From assembly GCF_002927275.1 (NCBI RefSeq), contig NZ_PRKW01000003.1, forward strand, positions 434,001 through 498,000: a stretch of 64,000 nt of DNA. The letters are read 5' to 3'. Within the stretch, counting starts at the first letter, position 1. Each line of letters begins with the position of its first letter. This document shows positions 19,793 to 27,635 of this stretch, piece after piece. The translations under genes were made by a program, and so were the position numbers. This DNA is from Arthrobacter pityocampae. GTDB taxonomy: Bacteria > Actinomycetota > Actinomycetes > Actinomycetales > Micrococcaceae. The notes under the pieces were generated by a model. That model was not told where the DNA came from. It searched no databases and saw nothing but the letters and a program-made list of their open reading frames with translations.

Positions 19793-22504
19793 GTGAGACC
19801 ACGCCACGCCACCGTCGTCGTGCTGACCGCCCTTGTGGCCGGTTCCGTCGCCGCACCGCCCGCCCTTGCCGCCCCGAAGACCCCCGAAGGCTCCGCCTCG
19901 GCCCAGCACTCGCTGCGCTCGGCGGTCACCGACGAGAACTTCTACTTCGTCATGGCCGACCGCTTCCAGAACGGCAGCACGGCCAACGACGACGGCGGGC
20001 TCGGCCCCGACCCGTCGGTGTCCGGCTTCGACCCCACCCGGAAGGGCTACTACAACGGCGGTGACCTCAAGGGCCTGCTCCAGGAACTGGACTACATCCA
20101 GGGCATGGGCACCACCTCGATCTGGCTGACCCCGAGCTTCAAGAACCGTGCCGTGCAGCCCGAGGACAACTCGGCCGGCTACCACGGCTACTGGATCACC
20201 GACTTCACGCAGATCGATCCGCACCTCGGGACCAACGAGGATCTCAAGACGCTCATCGACGCCGCGCACGCCCGCGGGATGAAGGTCTACTTCGACATCA
20301 TCACCAACCACACCGCGGACGTCATCGGCTACGACGCCGGCGAGCGCGCCCCCTACATCTCGAAGGACGAGGAGCCCTACCGCGACGCCGCCGGCACCCC
20401 CTTCGACGACCGCGACTACGCGGGCACGGACACCTTCCCCGAGCTCGACGCCGAGACCTCCTTCCCGTACGTCCCGGTGGTGCCGGAGGCCGACAAGGAC
20501 CTGAAGGTCCCGGAATGGCTGAACGATCCGACGCTCTACCACAACCGGGGTGACACGACCTTCGCCGGGGAGGACTCCTTCTACGGCGACTTCTTCGGCC
20601 TCGACGACCTCTCCACCGAGCACCCCGTGGTGGTGGACGGCATGATCGACATCTACAAGACGTGGATCGCCGACTTCGGCGTGGACGGCTTCCGAATCGA
20701 CACCATGAAGCACGTCAACGACGAGTTCTGGCAGGAGTTCGGCCCGGAGGTGCTCTCCTACGCGCAGGAGCAGGGCAAGGACGAGTTCTTCATGTTCGGC
20801 GAGGTCTTCGACACCACGAAGTCCTTCACCTCGCAGTTCACCACCCGCAACCGCATGCAGTCCGTCCTCGACTTCCCGTTCCAGGCGGCCGCCCGCGGCT
20901 ACGCCTCGCAGGGCGCGCCGGCGACGGACCTCGAGCGCTTCTTCGCCGGCGACGACTGGTACACCGACGCGGACTCCAACGCCTACAGCCTGCCGACGTT
21001 CCTCGGGAACCACGACATGGGGCGGATCGGCAGCTTCATCGCGAGCGACAACCCGGGCGCGGCCGACGAGGAGCTGGTGGCACGGGACACCCTCGCGCAC
21101 GAACTGATGTACTTCTCGCGCGGCAACCCGGTGATCTACTACGGCGACGAGCAGGGCTTCACCGGCCCCGGCGGTGACCAGGACGCACGGCAGACGCTGT
21201 TCGCGAGCCAGGTCCCCGAGTACCTCGACGACGACCTGCTGGGCACCGACGCGACCCACGCCACGGACAACTTCGACGAAACCCACCCGCTCTACCGGAG
21301 CATCAGCACCCTCGCGGACATCACCGAGGACCACCCGGCCCTGCGCAACGGCGCCCACCAGCACCGGTATGCCTCGGACGGCCCGGGGATCTACGCGTTC
21401 TCCCGCACCGACGCGAAGGACCAGCGCGAGTACGTCGTCGCGCTGAACAACAGCACCGAACCGGCGACGGCGGCCATCCCCACCTACGCCGGCAAGCGCA
21501 CCTTCGGCCTCGTCCACGGGGACGCCCCGAAGCACGCGAAGTCCGCGGCCGACGGCACCCTCACGGTCACCGTTCCCGCGCTGTCCACCGTGGTCTACGA
21601 GCTGAAGGGGAACATCCCGAAGTCGAAGGCCGCGCCGGCGATCAGCCTGCAGACGCCGGCCCCCGCCGTCGAGGACAACGGCCGCATGAAGGTGGCCGCC
21701 GACGTCGCCGGCTCCTCGTTCTACGAGGTCACGTTCGAGGCCCGCACCCCGGGCTCCGCCTGGACGAGCATCGGCACGGACGACAACGCACCGTACAGCG
21801 TCTACCACGACACCAGCGCCCTGCCGGCCGGAACGGCCGTGGAGTACCGCGCCGTGGTGCTCGACAACGCCCGCCATACGCGGACCTCCGCAGCGGCGTC
21901 CGCCACCGTGCCGCAGGCACGGCTGACGATGGGTCTTCCGGCCGAGGGCACGCAGGTCTCCGGCGACGTCGAGGTGACCGCCACGGCGAGCCCGGAGAAC
22001 TCCGAGTACGCCGTGACCCTCGAGCGCAGTGTCGCCGGAGGGGCGTGGACGGCCATCGGCACGGACGACTCGTCCCCGACCTACACCGCCGTCGACGATC
22101 TCGCGGCGCTCGACCTCGCCGAGGGCACCCAGGTCCGCTACCGGGCCGTCCTCGGGACGTCCGTGAGCGACATCCGGACCGTGACGGTCGGCTCGGTCAT
22201 CGAGCAGCCCGGCACCGTGGCCGTGGCCGGCAGTCTCGACTCCGAACTGGGGTGCGGCGGGGACTGGGACCCGGCGTGCGACCAGGCGCAGATGAGCTTC
22301 GACGCCGCCTCGCAGACCTGGATCCTCGAGGTCGCGGACCTGCCGGCCGGCAGTTACGAGTACAAGGCGGCCCTGGACCGCAGCTGGACGGAGAACTACG
22401 GGGCCGGCGGCGGCCGTGACGGCAGCAACATCGTCCTCCAGCACGCGGGCGGTCCGGTCACCTTCGTGTACGACCACCGCACCCATGTGATCAGCACGCG
22501 CTAG
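19793..22504 (+). CDS. Secreted alpha-amylase-family (GH13) enzyme with C-terminal X25-like module
   Basis: The 903-residue protein has a Sec signal peptide (about 1-27, ending ALAAP). A GH13 catalytic domain (about 45-530) follows, with the nucleophile Asp303 in DGFRIDTMKH, acid Glu337 in MFGEVFD and Asp408 in FLGNHDMGR. After an all-beta C domain come two Fn3-like beta repeats (about 615-800). The X25_BaPul-like unit starting VAVAGSLDSELGCGGDWDP (near 809) is known from pullulanases. It should cleave alpha-1,4-glucans outside the cell. GTG 19793 has GAAGGAGA four bases upstream. The chain ends straight after the X25-like unit, where longer amylopullulanases of actinobacteria continue with a pullulanase half. 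Confidence 0.9.
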   Translation: MRPRHATVVVLTALVAGSVAAPPALAAPKTPEGSASAQHSLRSAVTDENFYFVMADRFQNGSTANDDGGLGPDPSVSGFDPTRKGYYNGGDLKGLLQELDYIQGMGTTSIWLTPSFKNRAVQPEDNSAGYHGYWITDFTQIDPHLGTNEDLKTLIDAAHARGMKVYFDIITNHTADVIGYDAGERAPYISKDEEPYRDAAGTPFDDRDYAGTDTFPELDAETSFPYVPVVPEADKDLKVPEWLNDPTLYHNRGDTTFAGEDSFYGDFFGLDDLSTEHPVVVDGMIDIYKTWIADFGVDGFRIDTMKHVNDEFWQEFGPEVLSYAQEQGKDEFFMFGEVFDTTKSFTSQFTTRNRMQSVLDFPFQAAARGYASQGAPATDLERFFAGDDWYTDADSNAYSLPTFLGNHDMGRIGSFIASDNPGAADEELVARDTLAHELMYFSRGNPVIYYGDEQGFTGPGGDQDARQTLFASQVPEYLDDDLLGTDATHATDNFDETHPLYRSISTLADITEDHPALRNGAHQHRYASDGPGIYAFSRTDAKDQREYVVALNNSTEPATAAIPTYAGKRTFGLVHGDAPKHAKSAADGTLTVTVPALSTVVYELKGNIPKSKAAPAISLQTPAPAVEDNGRMKVAADVAGSSFYEVTFEARTPGSAWTSIGTDDNAPYSVYHDTSALPAGTAVEYRAVVLDNARHTRTSAAASATVPQARLTMGLPAEGTQVSGDVEVTATASPENSEYAVTLERSVAGGAWTAIGTDDSSPTYTAVDDLAALDLAEGTQVRYRAVLGTSVSDIRTVTVGSVIEQPGTVAVAGSLDSELGCGGDWDPACDQAQMSFDAASQTWILEVADLPAGSYEYKAALDRSWTENYGAGGGRDGSNIVLQHAGGPVTFVYDHRTHVISTR

Positions 22505-22523
22505 CTCGTCCGGAGCGCACGCA

Positions 22524-22556
22524 CCGACGGCCGGGACCACGCGTCCCGGCCGTCGG
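22524..22556. terminator. Bidirectional terminator hairpin
   Basis: A 14-bp perfect stem (22524-22537 with 22543-22556) closes a 5-base loop between the convergent amylase and corA genes. Confidence 0.75.
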
Positions 22557-22607
22557 CATGTCAGGGGAAGAGGCCCGGTCGACGAGGTGCACTGGACGAG
22601 GTGCGGG

Positions 22608-23624
22608 TCAGAGCCAGTCGTTGCGTTTGAACGCCCAGTACAGGCCGCCGCCCATCGCGACCATGAGCAGCAGAGCGAACGGGTAGCCGAGACCCCAGTG
22701 CAGCTCGGGGATGACGTCGAAGTTCATCCCGTAGATCGAGGCGATCAGGGTCGGGGCGAAGAGGATCGCCGCCCAGGAGGAGATGCGCTTGACCTCCTCG
22801 CCCTGCGTCAGCGATGTCTCCGTCAGGCGGGTCATCTCCTCGTTCTGGCGCTGGGCGACGAGCGTGGAGTGGACCGTCAGGGCGTTCTGCAGCAGCGTGC
22901 GGAACGTGTTGACACGCTCGACCACGCGGATCACGTGGTCCTGGACGTCCCGGAGGTTCCGCGCGAGTTCGTCGTCCATCCGGTACTTGTCGGAGCCCCG
23001 GAGCAGGGCGTCCATCATGGTCTCCAGGGGCTGCGTGGCGCGCTGGAACTCGATGACCTCGCGGTGCAGCTCGTAGATCCTCCGCGTGACGTCGGGGGCT
23101 CCCCCGAACAGTTCGTTCTCGATCTCGTCGACGTCGTTCTCCAGACCCAGCACCACGGGCCCGTACTCGTCCACCACCTGGTCGAGCATCGCGTACAGGA
23201 CGGCCTGGGGGCCTGCGCCGAGCAGCTCCGGATCCGCCTCGAGCCTCCGCCGCACGATCCCGAGGTCGGGTGACTCCGCGTGCCGGATGGTCACCACGAA
23301 GTCCTGGCCGATGAAGATGTGCAGCTCGCCGAACTCCACCTTCTCCTCGGCGTCGAGGTAGCGGGCGGGCCGCAGGACCACGAACAGGGTGTCGCCGTAG
23401 CGTTCGAGCTTCGCGCGCTGGTGCCCGTTGGTGGCGTCCTCGACGGCGAGGGGATGCAGCCCGAACTCGGTCTCGACCGCCTGGATCTCCGTCCGCTCGG
23501 GGCGGTACAGGCCGATCCAGCCCATGCCGCCGCTGTCCCGCATCAGCTCGAACGTCTGGTCCAGGGTGTCGGGGTTGATGCGCTTCTTCCCGCCGACGTA
23601 CACGGCGTTCGCGACGAGGGGCAC
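22608..23624 (-). CDS. corA: CorA-family magnesium/divalent-cation channel
   Basis: The 338-residue protein has a large cytoplasmic N-terminal domain (about 1-275) and two C-terminal transmembrane helices. The CorA signature YGMNFDVIPELHW lies between them (GMN near residue 298), and the chain ends with a basic tail, KRNDWL. Members are pentameric Mg2+ (or Co2+/Ni2+) channels gated by internal Mg2+. The GTG start follows the purN stop by one base (TGAGGTG), so corA is translationally coupled to purN. That pairing with a purine gene is unusual and may only reflect shared transcription. Confidence 0.92.
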   Translation of the reverse strand: MPLVANAVYVGGKKRINPDTLDQTFELMRDSGGMGWIGLYRPERTEIQAVETEFGLHPLAVEDATNGHQRAKLERYGDTLFVVLRPARYLDAEEKVEFGELHIFIGQDFVVTIRHAESPDLGIVRRRLEADPELLGAGPQAVLYAMLDQVVDEYGPVVLGLENDVDEIENELFGGAPDVTRRIYELHREVIEFQRATQPLETMMDALLRGSDKYRMDDELARNLRDVQDHVIRVVERVNTFRTLLQNALTVHSTLVAQRQNEEMTRLTETSLTQGEEVKRISSWAAILFAPTLIASIYGMNFDVIPELHWGLGYPFALLLMVAMGGGLYWAFKRNDWL

Positions 23625-23625
23625 C

Positions 23626-24216
23626 TCAGGCCCCGTTCCCGACGGCGCCCGCGGGATCGCCGGCCAGTGCGGCGAGGGTCTCGATCAGGAGCCGGCGCTC
23701 CTCCACCTTGATCCGCTCGTGGAGCGTCTCCTCCGTGTCCCCGGGCAGGACGGCGACGGCGGCCTGGGCGAGGATGGGGCCCGTGTCCACGCCCGCGTCG
23801 GCGATCATGACGGTGCAGCCCGTCACCTTGACGCCGTAGGCGAGGGCGTCGCGGACCCCGTGGGCGCCGGGGAAGCTCGGCAGGAGCGCCGGGTGGGTGT
23901 TGAGGTAGCGGTCGGGGAACGCGTCGAGGAAGTGCTGATCGACGATCCGCATGAACCCCGAGGACACCACGTAGTCCGGTTCGTGCGCGGCGACCGCCTC
24001 GGTGAGGGCGCGGTTCCAGTCCGCCCGGTCGCCGTACTGCCGGAAGTCGACCTCGAACGTCGGGATCCCGGCCGCGGCCGCGCGCCGGACGCCGCCCGTG
24101 CCCGGACGGTCGGCCCCGACGGCGGCCACGGTGACGGCGAGGCGGCCTGCGGCGACGGCGTCGATCACGGCCTGGAGGTTCGAGCCGGAGCCGGAGACGA
24201 GGACTACGATGCGCAT
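23626..24216 (-). CDS. purN: Phosphoribosylglycinamide formyltransferase (GART)
   Basis: The 196-residue protein is of standard PurN size. It has the phosphate loop VSGSGSNLQAV (near 7-17), catalytic NTHPALLPSFPGAHG (Asn and His near 105-107) and the Asp-containing IADAGVDTGPIL. It transfers a formyl group from 10-formyl-THF to GAR in purine synthesis. The ATG at 24216 has no Shine-Dalgarno but a TAAGGT box six bases upstream on the minus strand, so it is probably leaderless. It is co-transcribed with corA. The perM-like gene lies just beyond a small divergent membrane protein, matching the perM-purN order of mycobacteria. Confidence 0.95.
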   Translation of the reverse strand: MRIVVLVSGSGSNLQAVIDAVAAGRLAVTVAAVGADRPGTGGVRRAAAAGIPTFEVDFRQYGDRADWNRALTEAVAAHEPDYVVSSGFMRIVDQHFLDAFPDRYLNTHPALLPSFPGAHGVRDALAYGVKVTGCTVMIADAGVDTGPILAQAAVAVLPGDTEETLHERIKVEERRLLIETLAALAGDPAGAVGNGA

Positions 24217-24220
24217 GACT

Positions 24221-24251
24221 CAACCTTAGGGTCTCGCCTCGCCTAGGGTTG
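24221..24251. promoter_or_regulatory. Mirror-image leaderless promoters (purN and divergent membrane protein)
   Basis: CAACCTTAGG (24221-24230) and CCTAGGGTTG (24242-24251) are inverted repeats with one mismatch. They carry -10 boxes TAAGGT (minus strand, for purN) and TAGGGT (plus, 24244-24249), each exactly six bases from an ATG. The two genes thus fire outward from a 39-bp gap. Confidence 0.55.
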
Positions 24252-24255
24252 AACC

Positions 24256-24714
24256 ATGGCGAGGCGAGGAACCACCAGGCAGCAGGACACCGACCGGACC
24301 GCATCACGAGGTGCCGGGACCAAGCAAACGGCACCCGAGGATCCCGCGGCGGTCCGCGCCTCCTCCGCCCGGCTCTGGCTGCGCCTGTTCCTCCTGGCAC
24401 TCCTCGGGGCGGCGCTGACCAGCGGCCTCGTGCTGCCGTGGAAGGTGATCGCGCTCGTGCTGGCGCTGTTCGCCCTCGCGGCCGGCGTCGTCGCGCTCGT
24501 GAAGGCGGTCGGCGCGAAGTTCCCCCGGTTCGTCGTGCTCGCGACGTCCCTCGGCCTGGCCGCCGCCCTGTTCCTCACGGCGGGTACCGCCGCGTCGGTG
24601 CTCCTCTGGCCGGTCACCCGGACCTACGAGGACTGCATGTCCCGGGCCCTCACCCTGCAGGCGCAGAGCGACTGCGAGGACGGGCTGAGAAGCCTCGACG
24701 TCTTCGGAGCGTAG
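24256..24714 (+). CDS. Small membrane protein, unknown function
   Basis: The 152-residue protein has a basic, polar N-terminus (about 1-38, rich in Arg, Thr, Ala). Three hydrophobic helices follow (about 40-62, 64-88, 93-118). A short outside tail contains two Cys (EDCMSRA and QSDCEDG) that could form a disulfide. I do not recognise a family. It lies alone between divergent purN and convergent perM with a TAGGGT box six bases before the ATG and no ribosome site. Its place inside the conserved purine/perM block suggests a conserved actinobacterial envelope protein, but no function can be given. Confidence 0.75.
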   Translation: MARRGTTRQQDTDRTASRGAGTKQTAPEDPAAVRASSARLWLRLFLLALLGAALTSGLVLPWKVIALVLALFALAAGVVALVKAVGAKFPRFVVLATSLGLAAALFLTAGTAASVLLWPVTRTYEDCMSRALTLQAQSDCEDGLRSLDVFGA

Positions 24715-24736
24715 GATCGCGCGGTCCGGCGCGGAG

Positions 24737-26026
24737 TCAGCGCCGCCGCGGTTCCCGTTCCAGCAGCGGCCCGAGGGCATGCCCGACCAGGGCCCCGACG
24801 GCCACCTCCACCGCGAGCCACAGGCCGAGCGCCAGCGGGTCCGGCCCCAGATCGGTGAAGCGGCCCAGGCCGAGCGAGGCCCGCGAGAGCAGGGCGACGG
24901 CGGCACCGAACAGTCCGGCGGCGATGCCGATGAGTCCGGCGAGCGCGAGGGTGGATGCCGTCGCGGTGAGCCACCGCCTGCTGCTGCGCAGCACGAGCCA
25001 CTCGTCGAAGTGGTTCTCGCCCTCGCGGAAGAACCACCAGCCGGCGAGGAGCCCGCCGAGGACCGGGATGGCCAGCGCCGCGTACCCGTAGTCGAGGGTG
25101 CCCGCGGGGAGCGCGCCGAGGATGGGCAGGGCGGGCAGGGGGCCGACGGTGCTGGCCAGCGGCGTGAGGGAGCTGCCCGTACCGAGGGCGAAGCCCGCGC
25201 CCGTGGACCAGGACAGCGTCCACAGCGCGAGGTTGGGCAGGAGCCCCAGCTGGAGCAGGGTGACGACGGTCGCGCCGGCGATCCCGCCGTCGATGCGCTC
25301 GTAGATCGCGGCGATGCCGGCCCAGTTCAGCCCGATCGCGACGGCGAGCAGGGTGGCCGATAGGCCTGCGGCGACCAGCACGGCGATGAAGCCCGACCGG
25401 ATGACCGACCAGGCGTAGGAGCCCGCCCAGCGGGAATGCTGGCTGGCACGGCCCACCCAGGCAGCGAAGTCCACGCCCACCAGGCGGCTCCAGGCGCCCG
25501 CCTCACGGTAGGCGCCGGTGATCAGCCCGATACCGGCGGCCACGGGCGGGATCAGGGCACCCGCCGCGAGCGGGACGGAGGCGTCCGGGGTGCCCGACAC
25601 GTACGCGATGCCGGCGCCGATCGCCGCATAGGTGACGAGGGCGCCGAGCAGCGCCTGCCAGAGCTGGTCGGTGTAGGACGCCCGGGCCAGCCGCCGCCCG
25701 GCGCGCCAGGCGAGGAGGAGCGGGACGAGGATCAGGCCGAGGGGGACGACGCGCAGCAGCCCCGACACGGCCTCGGCCCCGGCCACACCCGGGGGGAAGT
25801 GCAGTACGAGGGGCACCCCGTGCATGAGGAGCCAGCCCTGTCCGGCGAGGCGGGCAGCGGACTCCGCCGTCCGGTCCGCGAACCCCCCGGTGAACCACAC
25901 GGCGGCGACCGGGAGCACCACGAGCAGGGCCGAGATCACGGCGGCCTGTCCGAGTTCGAGCACCCCCTGGAGCCACAGGGGCATGGGAAGGGCGCGGGGC
26001 TTGGTGGGGATTTTCATCCCTTCCAT
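24737..26026 (-). CDS. PerM-like polytopic membrane protein (DUF6350)
   Basis: The 429-residue protein has about ten hydrophobic segments starting after a short basic N-terminus (MKIPTKPRALPMPLWLQG). The overall pattern, with internal LGLILVPLLLAWRAGRRLAR and ARASYTDQLWQ, fits the DUF6350/PerM family. In Mycobacterium tuberculosis PerM helps stabilise cell division under stress and its gene lies beside purN and purH; here it also lies next to purN. ATG at 26026 or 26017 (MKIPTK) could be the start; neither has a well-spaced ribosome site. It ends convergent with the small membrane protein gene, 22 bp apart. Confidence 0.75.
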   Translation of the reverse strand: MEGMKIPTKPRALPMPLWLQGVLELGQAAVISALLVVLPVAAVWFTGGFADRTAESAARLAGQGWLLMHGVPLVLHFPPGVAGAEAVSGLLRVVPLGLILVPLLLAWRAGRRLARASYTDQLWQALLGALVTYAAIGAGIAYVSGTPDASVPLAAGALIPPVAAGIGLITGAYREAGAWSRLVGVDFAAWVGRASQHSRWAGSYAWSVIRSGFIAVLVAAGLSATLLAVAIGLNWAGIAAIYERIDGGIAGATVVTLLQLGLLPNLALWTLSWSTGAGFALGTGSSLTPLASTVGPLPALPILGALPAGTLDYGYAALAIPVLGGLLAGWWFFREGENHFDEWLVLRSSRRWLTATASTLALAGLIGIAAGLFGAAVALLSRASLGLGRFTDLGPDPLALGLWLAVEVAVGALVGHALGPLLEREPRRR

Positions 26027-26091
26027 GGTGCCACCGACACGGGCTCCCGCTGCCCACCGACGCGGGCCGGGCAGGTCGCACGGGCGCCGGA

Positions 26092-26871
26092 TCAGCCGAC
26101 GATGTCGACGATGCCCTTGACGACGGCGAGGCCCGCCCCGATGAAGGCGATGACGATGACGAACAGGCGGGCCTGGTCGTCACGGACGAAGCGGCCGAGC
26201 TTCTCCCCGGTGACGATGCCGGCCACGATGGCCAGTCCGATCGCGATCCACATCCACGGCGCGAGGACGGGCGCCTGGGCCGGGTCCAGGAGCAGTTTCG
26301 TCACGAGGGTCACCGAGCCGATGCAGACGAAGAAGGGCTGGAGCGTCGCGGCGAAGGGACGCTGGGGCCAGCGCGCGAGGAGGGCGTACGCGCTGACGGC
26401 CGGGCCGCCCACCCCGGCCATCGAGTTGGTGACGCCGGCGGCGAAGCCCGCAACGGCCTTCGGCGCGTTGCCGCGCACGACGACGTCGGATCGCTGGAGC
26501 ACCAGGGAGACGGTCAGGGCCACGAGGACCACGGCGCCGACCGTGACCGACAGCGGAGCGGACGGGAGGGCCACCGCGAGGAAGGACCCCGGGATGGAGC
26601 CGAACAGGGAGGGGACGACGAGCCAGCGGAACATGCTCCAGTCGATGTCCTTCCAGACCCGGCCCACGATGATGGCCGAGGACACCACGCCGCAGAGGTT
26701 CACGAGGAGGACGCCCTCGTGCGGTCCGAGGATGATCACGAGGAACGGGGCGATCAGCAGCGCGAACCCCAGGCCGGCGATCCGCTGCGCGATGGCGCCC
26801 ACGAGGATCGAGGCCAGGACGATGCAGAAGATGCCGAGAGTCACCCAGCTACAGTACGCCCGGGCAACCAT
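26092..26871 (-). CDS. TauE/SafE-family anion permease
   Basis: The 259-residue protein has about eight hydrophobic segments and the paired TauE/SafE motifs, GLGFALLIAPFLVIILGP near the start and VAGFAAGVTNSMAGVGGPAVS in the second half. Members export sulfite, sulfoacetate or related small anions. ATG 26871 was chosen because GGAGG lies five bases upstream; a longer frame would overlap the divergent DUF1684 gene, and GTG 26844 is a weaker alternative. It lies 65 bp upstream of perM on the same strand, so the two may share a transcript. Confidence 0.88.
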   Translation of the reverse strand: MVARAYCSWVTLGIFCIVLASILVGAIAQRIAGLGFALLIAPFLVIILGPHEGVLLVNLCGVVSSAIIVGRVWKDIDWSMFRWLVVPSLFGSIPGSFLAVALPSAPLSVTVGAVVLVALTVSLVLQRSDVVVRGNAPKAVAGFAAGVTNSMAGVGGPAVSAYALLARWPQRPFAATLQPFFVCIGSVTLVTKLLLDPAQAPVLAPWMWIAIGLAIVAGIVTGEKLGRFVRDDQARLFVIVIAFIGAGLAVVKGIVDIVG

Positions 26872-26905
26872 TTCCCCCTCCCCCGGCCGCCGCCCGTGAC
26901 GGCGG

Positions 26906-26911
26906 TACGCT
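26906..26911 (+). promoter_or_regulatory. -10 box, probable leaderless promoter (DUF1684 gene)
   Basis: TACGCT ends six bases before the ATG at 26918. No ribosome site is seen. Confidence 0.5.
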
Positions 26912-26917
26912 GGGCTC

Positions 26918-27550
26918 ATGACAGCCCTGACCACCGCACTGGCCACGGCGGACTGGCGCCAGCGGGTCTTCCGGCTCTACGACGAGGTGCGCGAGCGCGC
27001 CGCGTCCTCCTCGCCCGAGGCGTCGCACGCCCTCTGGCGCGAGGGCCGCGACGCACTGTTCCGCACCCACCCGGCGTCGGCCCTCCGGAACGGTGCGCTG
27101 GCATCCTTCGCCGGGCTCGCGGTGGCACCCTACGACCCGGCCTTCCGGTTCGAGGCGGAGGTGGACGACGACGGCGCGGGGCAGGCGATGAACGTCGCGA
27201 CCGGGACGGACGGCGTCGTGCCGTTCGGCCGCCTCGGCAGCGTGGTGCTGCCGGGTCTCGGGAAGCTCGCCCTGTGGAAGCTCGGTTCCTACGGCGGCGG
27301 GCTGTTCCTGCCGCTGCGCGACGGCACGTCCGGCCGGCCCGGCGGCTCGTACGGCGGGGGGCGCTATGTCCTGGACACCGTCAAGGGCGCCCACCTGGGC
27401 GAGGGGCGGCCCGGGCACCTCGTGGTGGATCTCAACTTCGCCTACAACCCGTCCTGCGCCTACGACGAGGCGTGGGCCTGCCCCCTGCCCGGTCCTGACA
27501 ACCGGCTCGTGGACGACGTCCCGGTCGGCGAGCTCTACCGGGAGTACTGA
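26918..27550 (+). CDS. DUF1684-family protein
   Basis: The 210-residue soluble protein has the features of DUF1684: an N-terminal helix pair (DWRQRVFRLYDEVRER), LWREGRDALFRTHPASAL, a beta-rich middle (KLALWKLGSYGGGLFLPLRDG) and the conserved end VVDLNFAYNPSCAYDEAWACPLPGPDNRL. The segment with Asn, Cys and Asp residues (NPSCAYDEAW...CPLP) is the most conserved part of the family and looks like an active or binding site. No activity is established to my knowledge. It is followed after 85 bp by a glycosyltransferase on the same strand. Confidence 0.88.
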   Translation: MTALTTALATADWRQRVFRLYDEVRERAASSSPEASHALWREGRDALFRTHPASALRNGALASFAGLAVAPYDPAFRFEAEVDDDGAGQAMNVATGTDGVVPFGRLGSVVLPGLGKLALWKLGSYGGGLFLPLRDGTSGRPGGSYGGGRYVLDTVKGAHLGEGRPGHLVVDLNFAYNPSCAYDEAWACPLPGPDNRLVDDVPVGELYREY

Positions 27551-27635
27551 CCCGGACGCCGCAGTTCGTCCGACGTTCACCCCGGGGCCATCCTGCGGCG
27601 GCCCGTCCTCCTCCTGCAGGGGCGAGCGTGGGGGT

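Noticed and set aside
19721-22540. A 939-codon minus-strand frame opposite the amylase gene
   Set aside because: Its composition (Val/Gly/Asp/Arg/His-rich, no hydrophobic core pattern) is that of a complement shadow; the plus strand encodes an intact GH13 enzyme with signal peptide and catalytic residues.
24170-24190. A GGTTCGAGCC stretch like a tRNA T-arm
   Set aside because: It lies in the coding sequence of purN and no acceptor or anticodon arms surround it.
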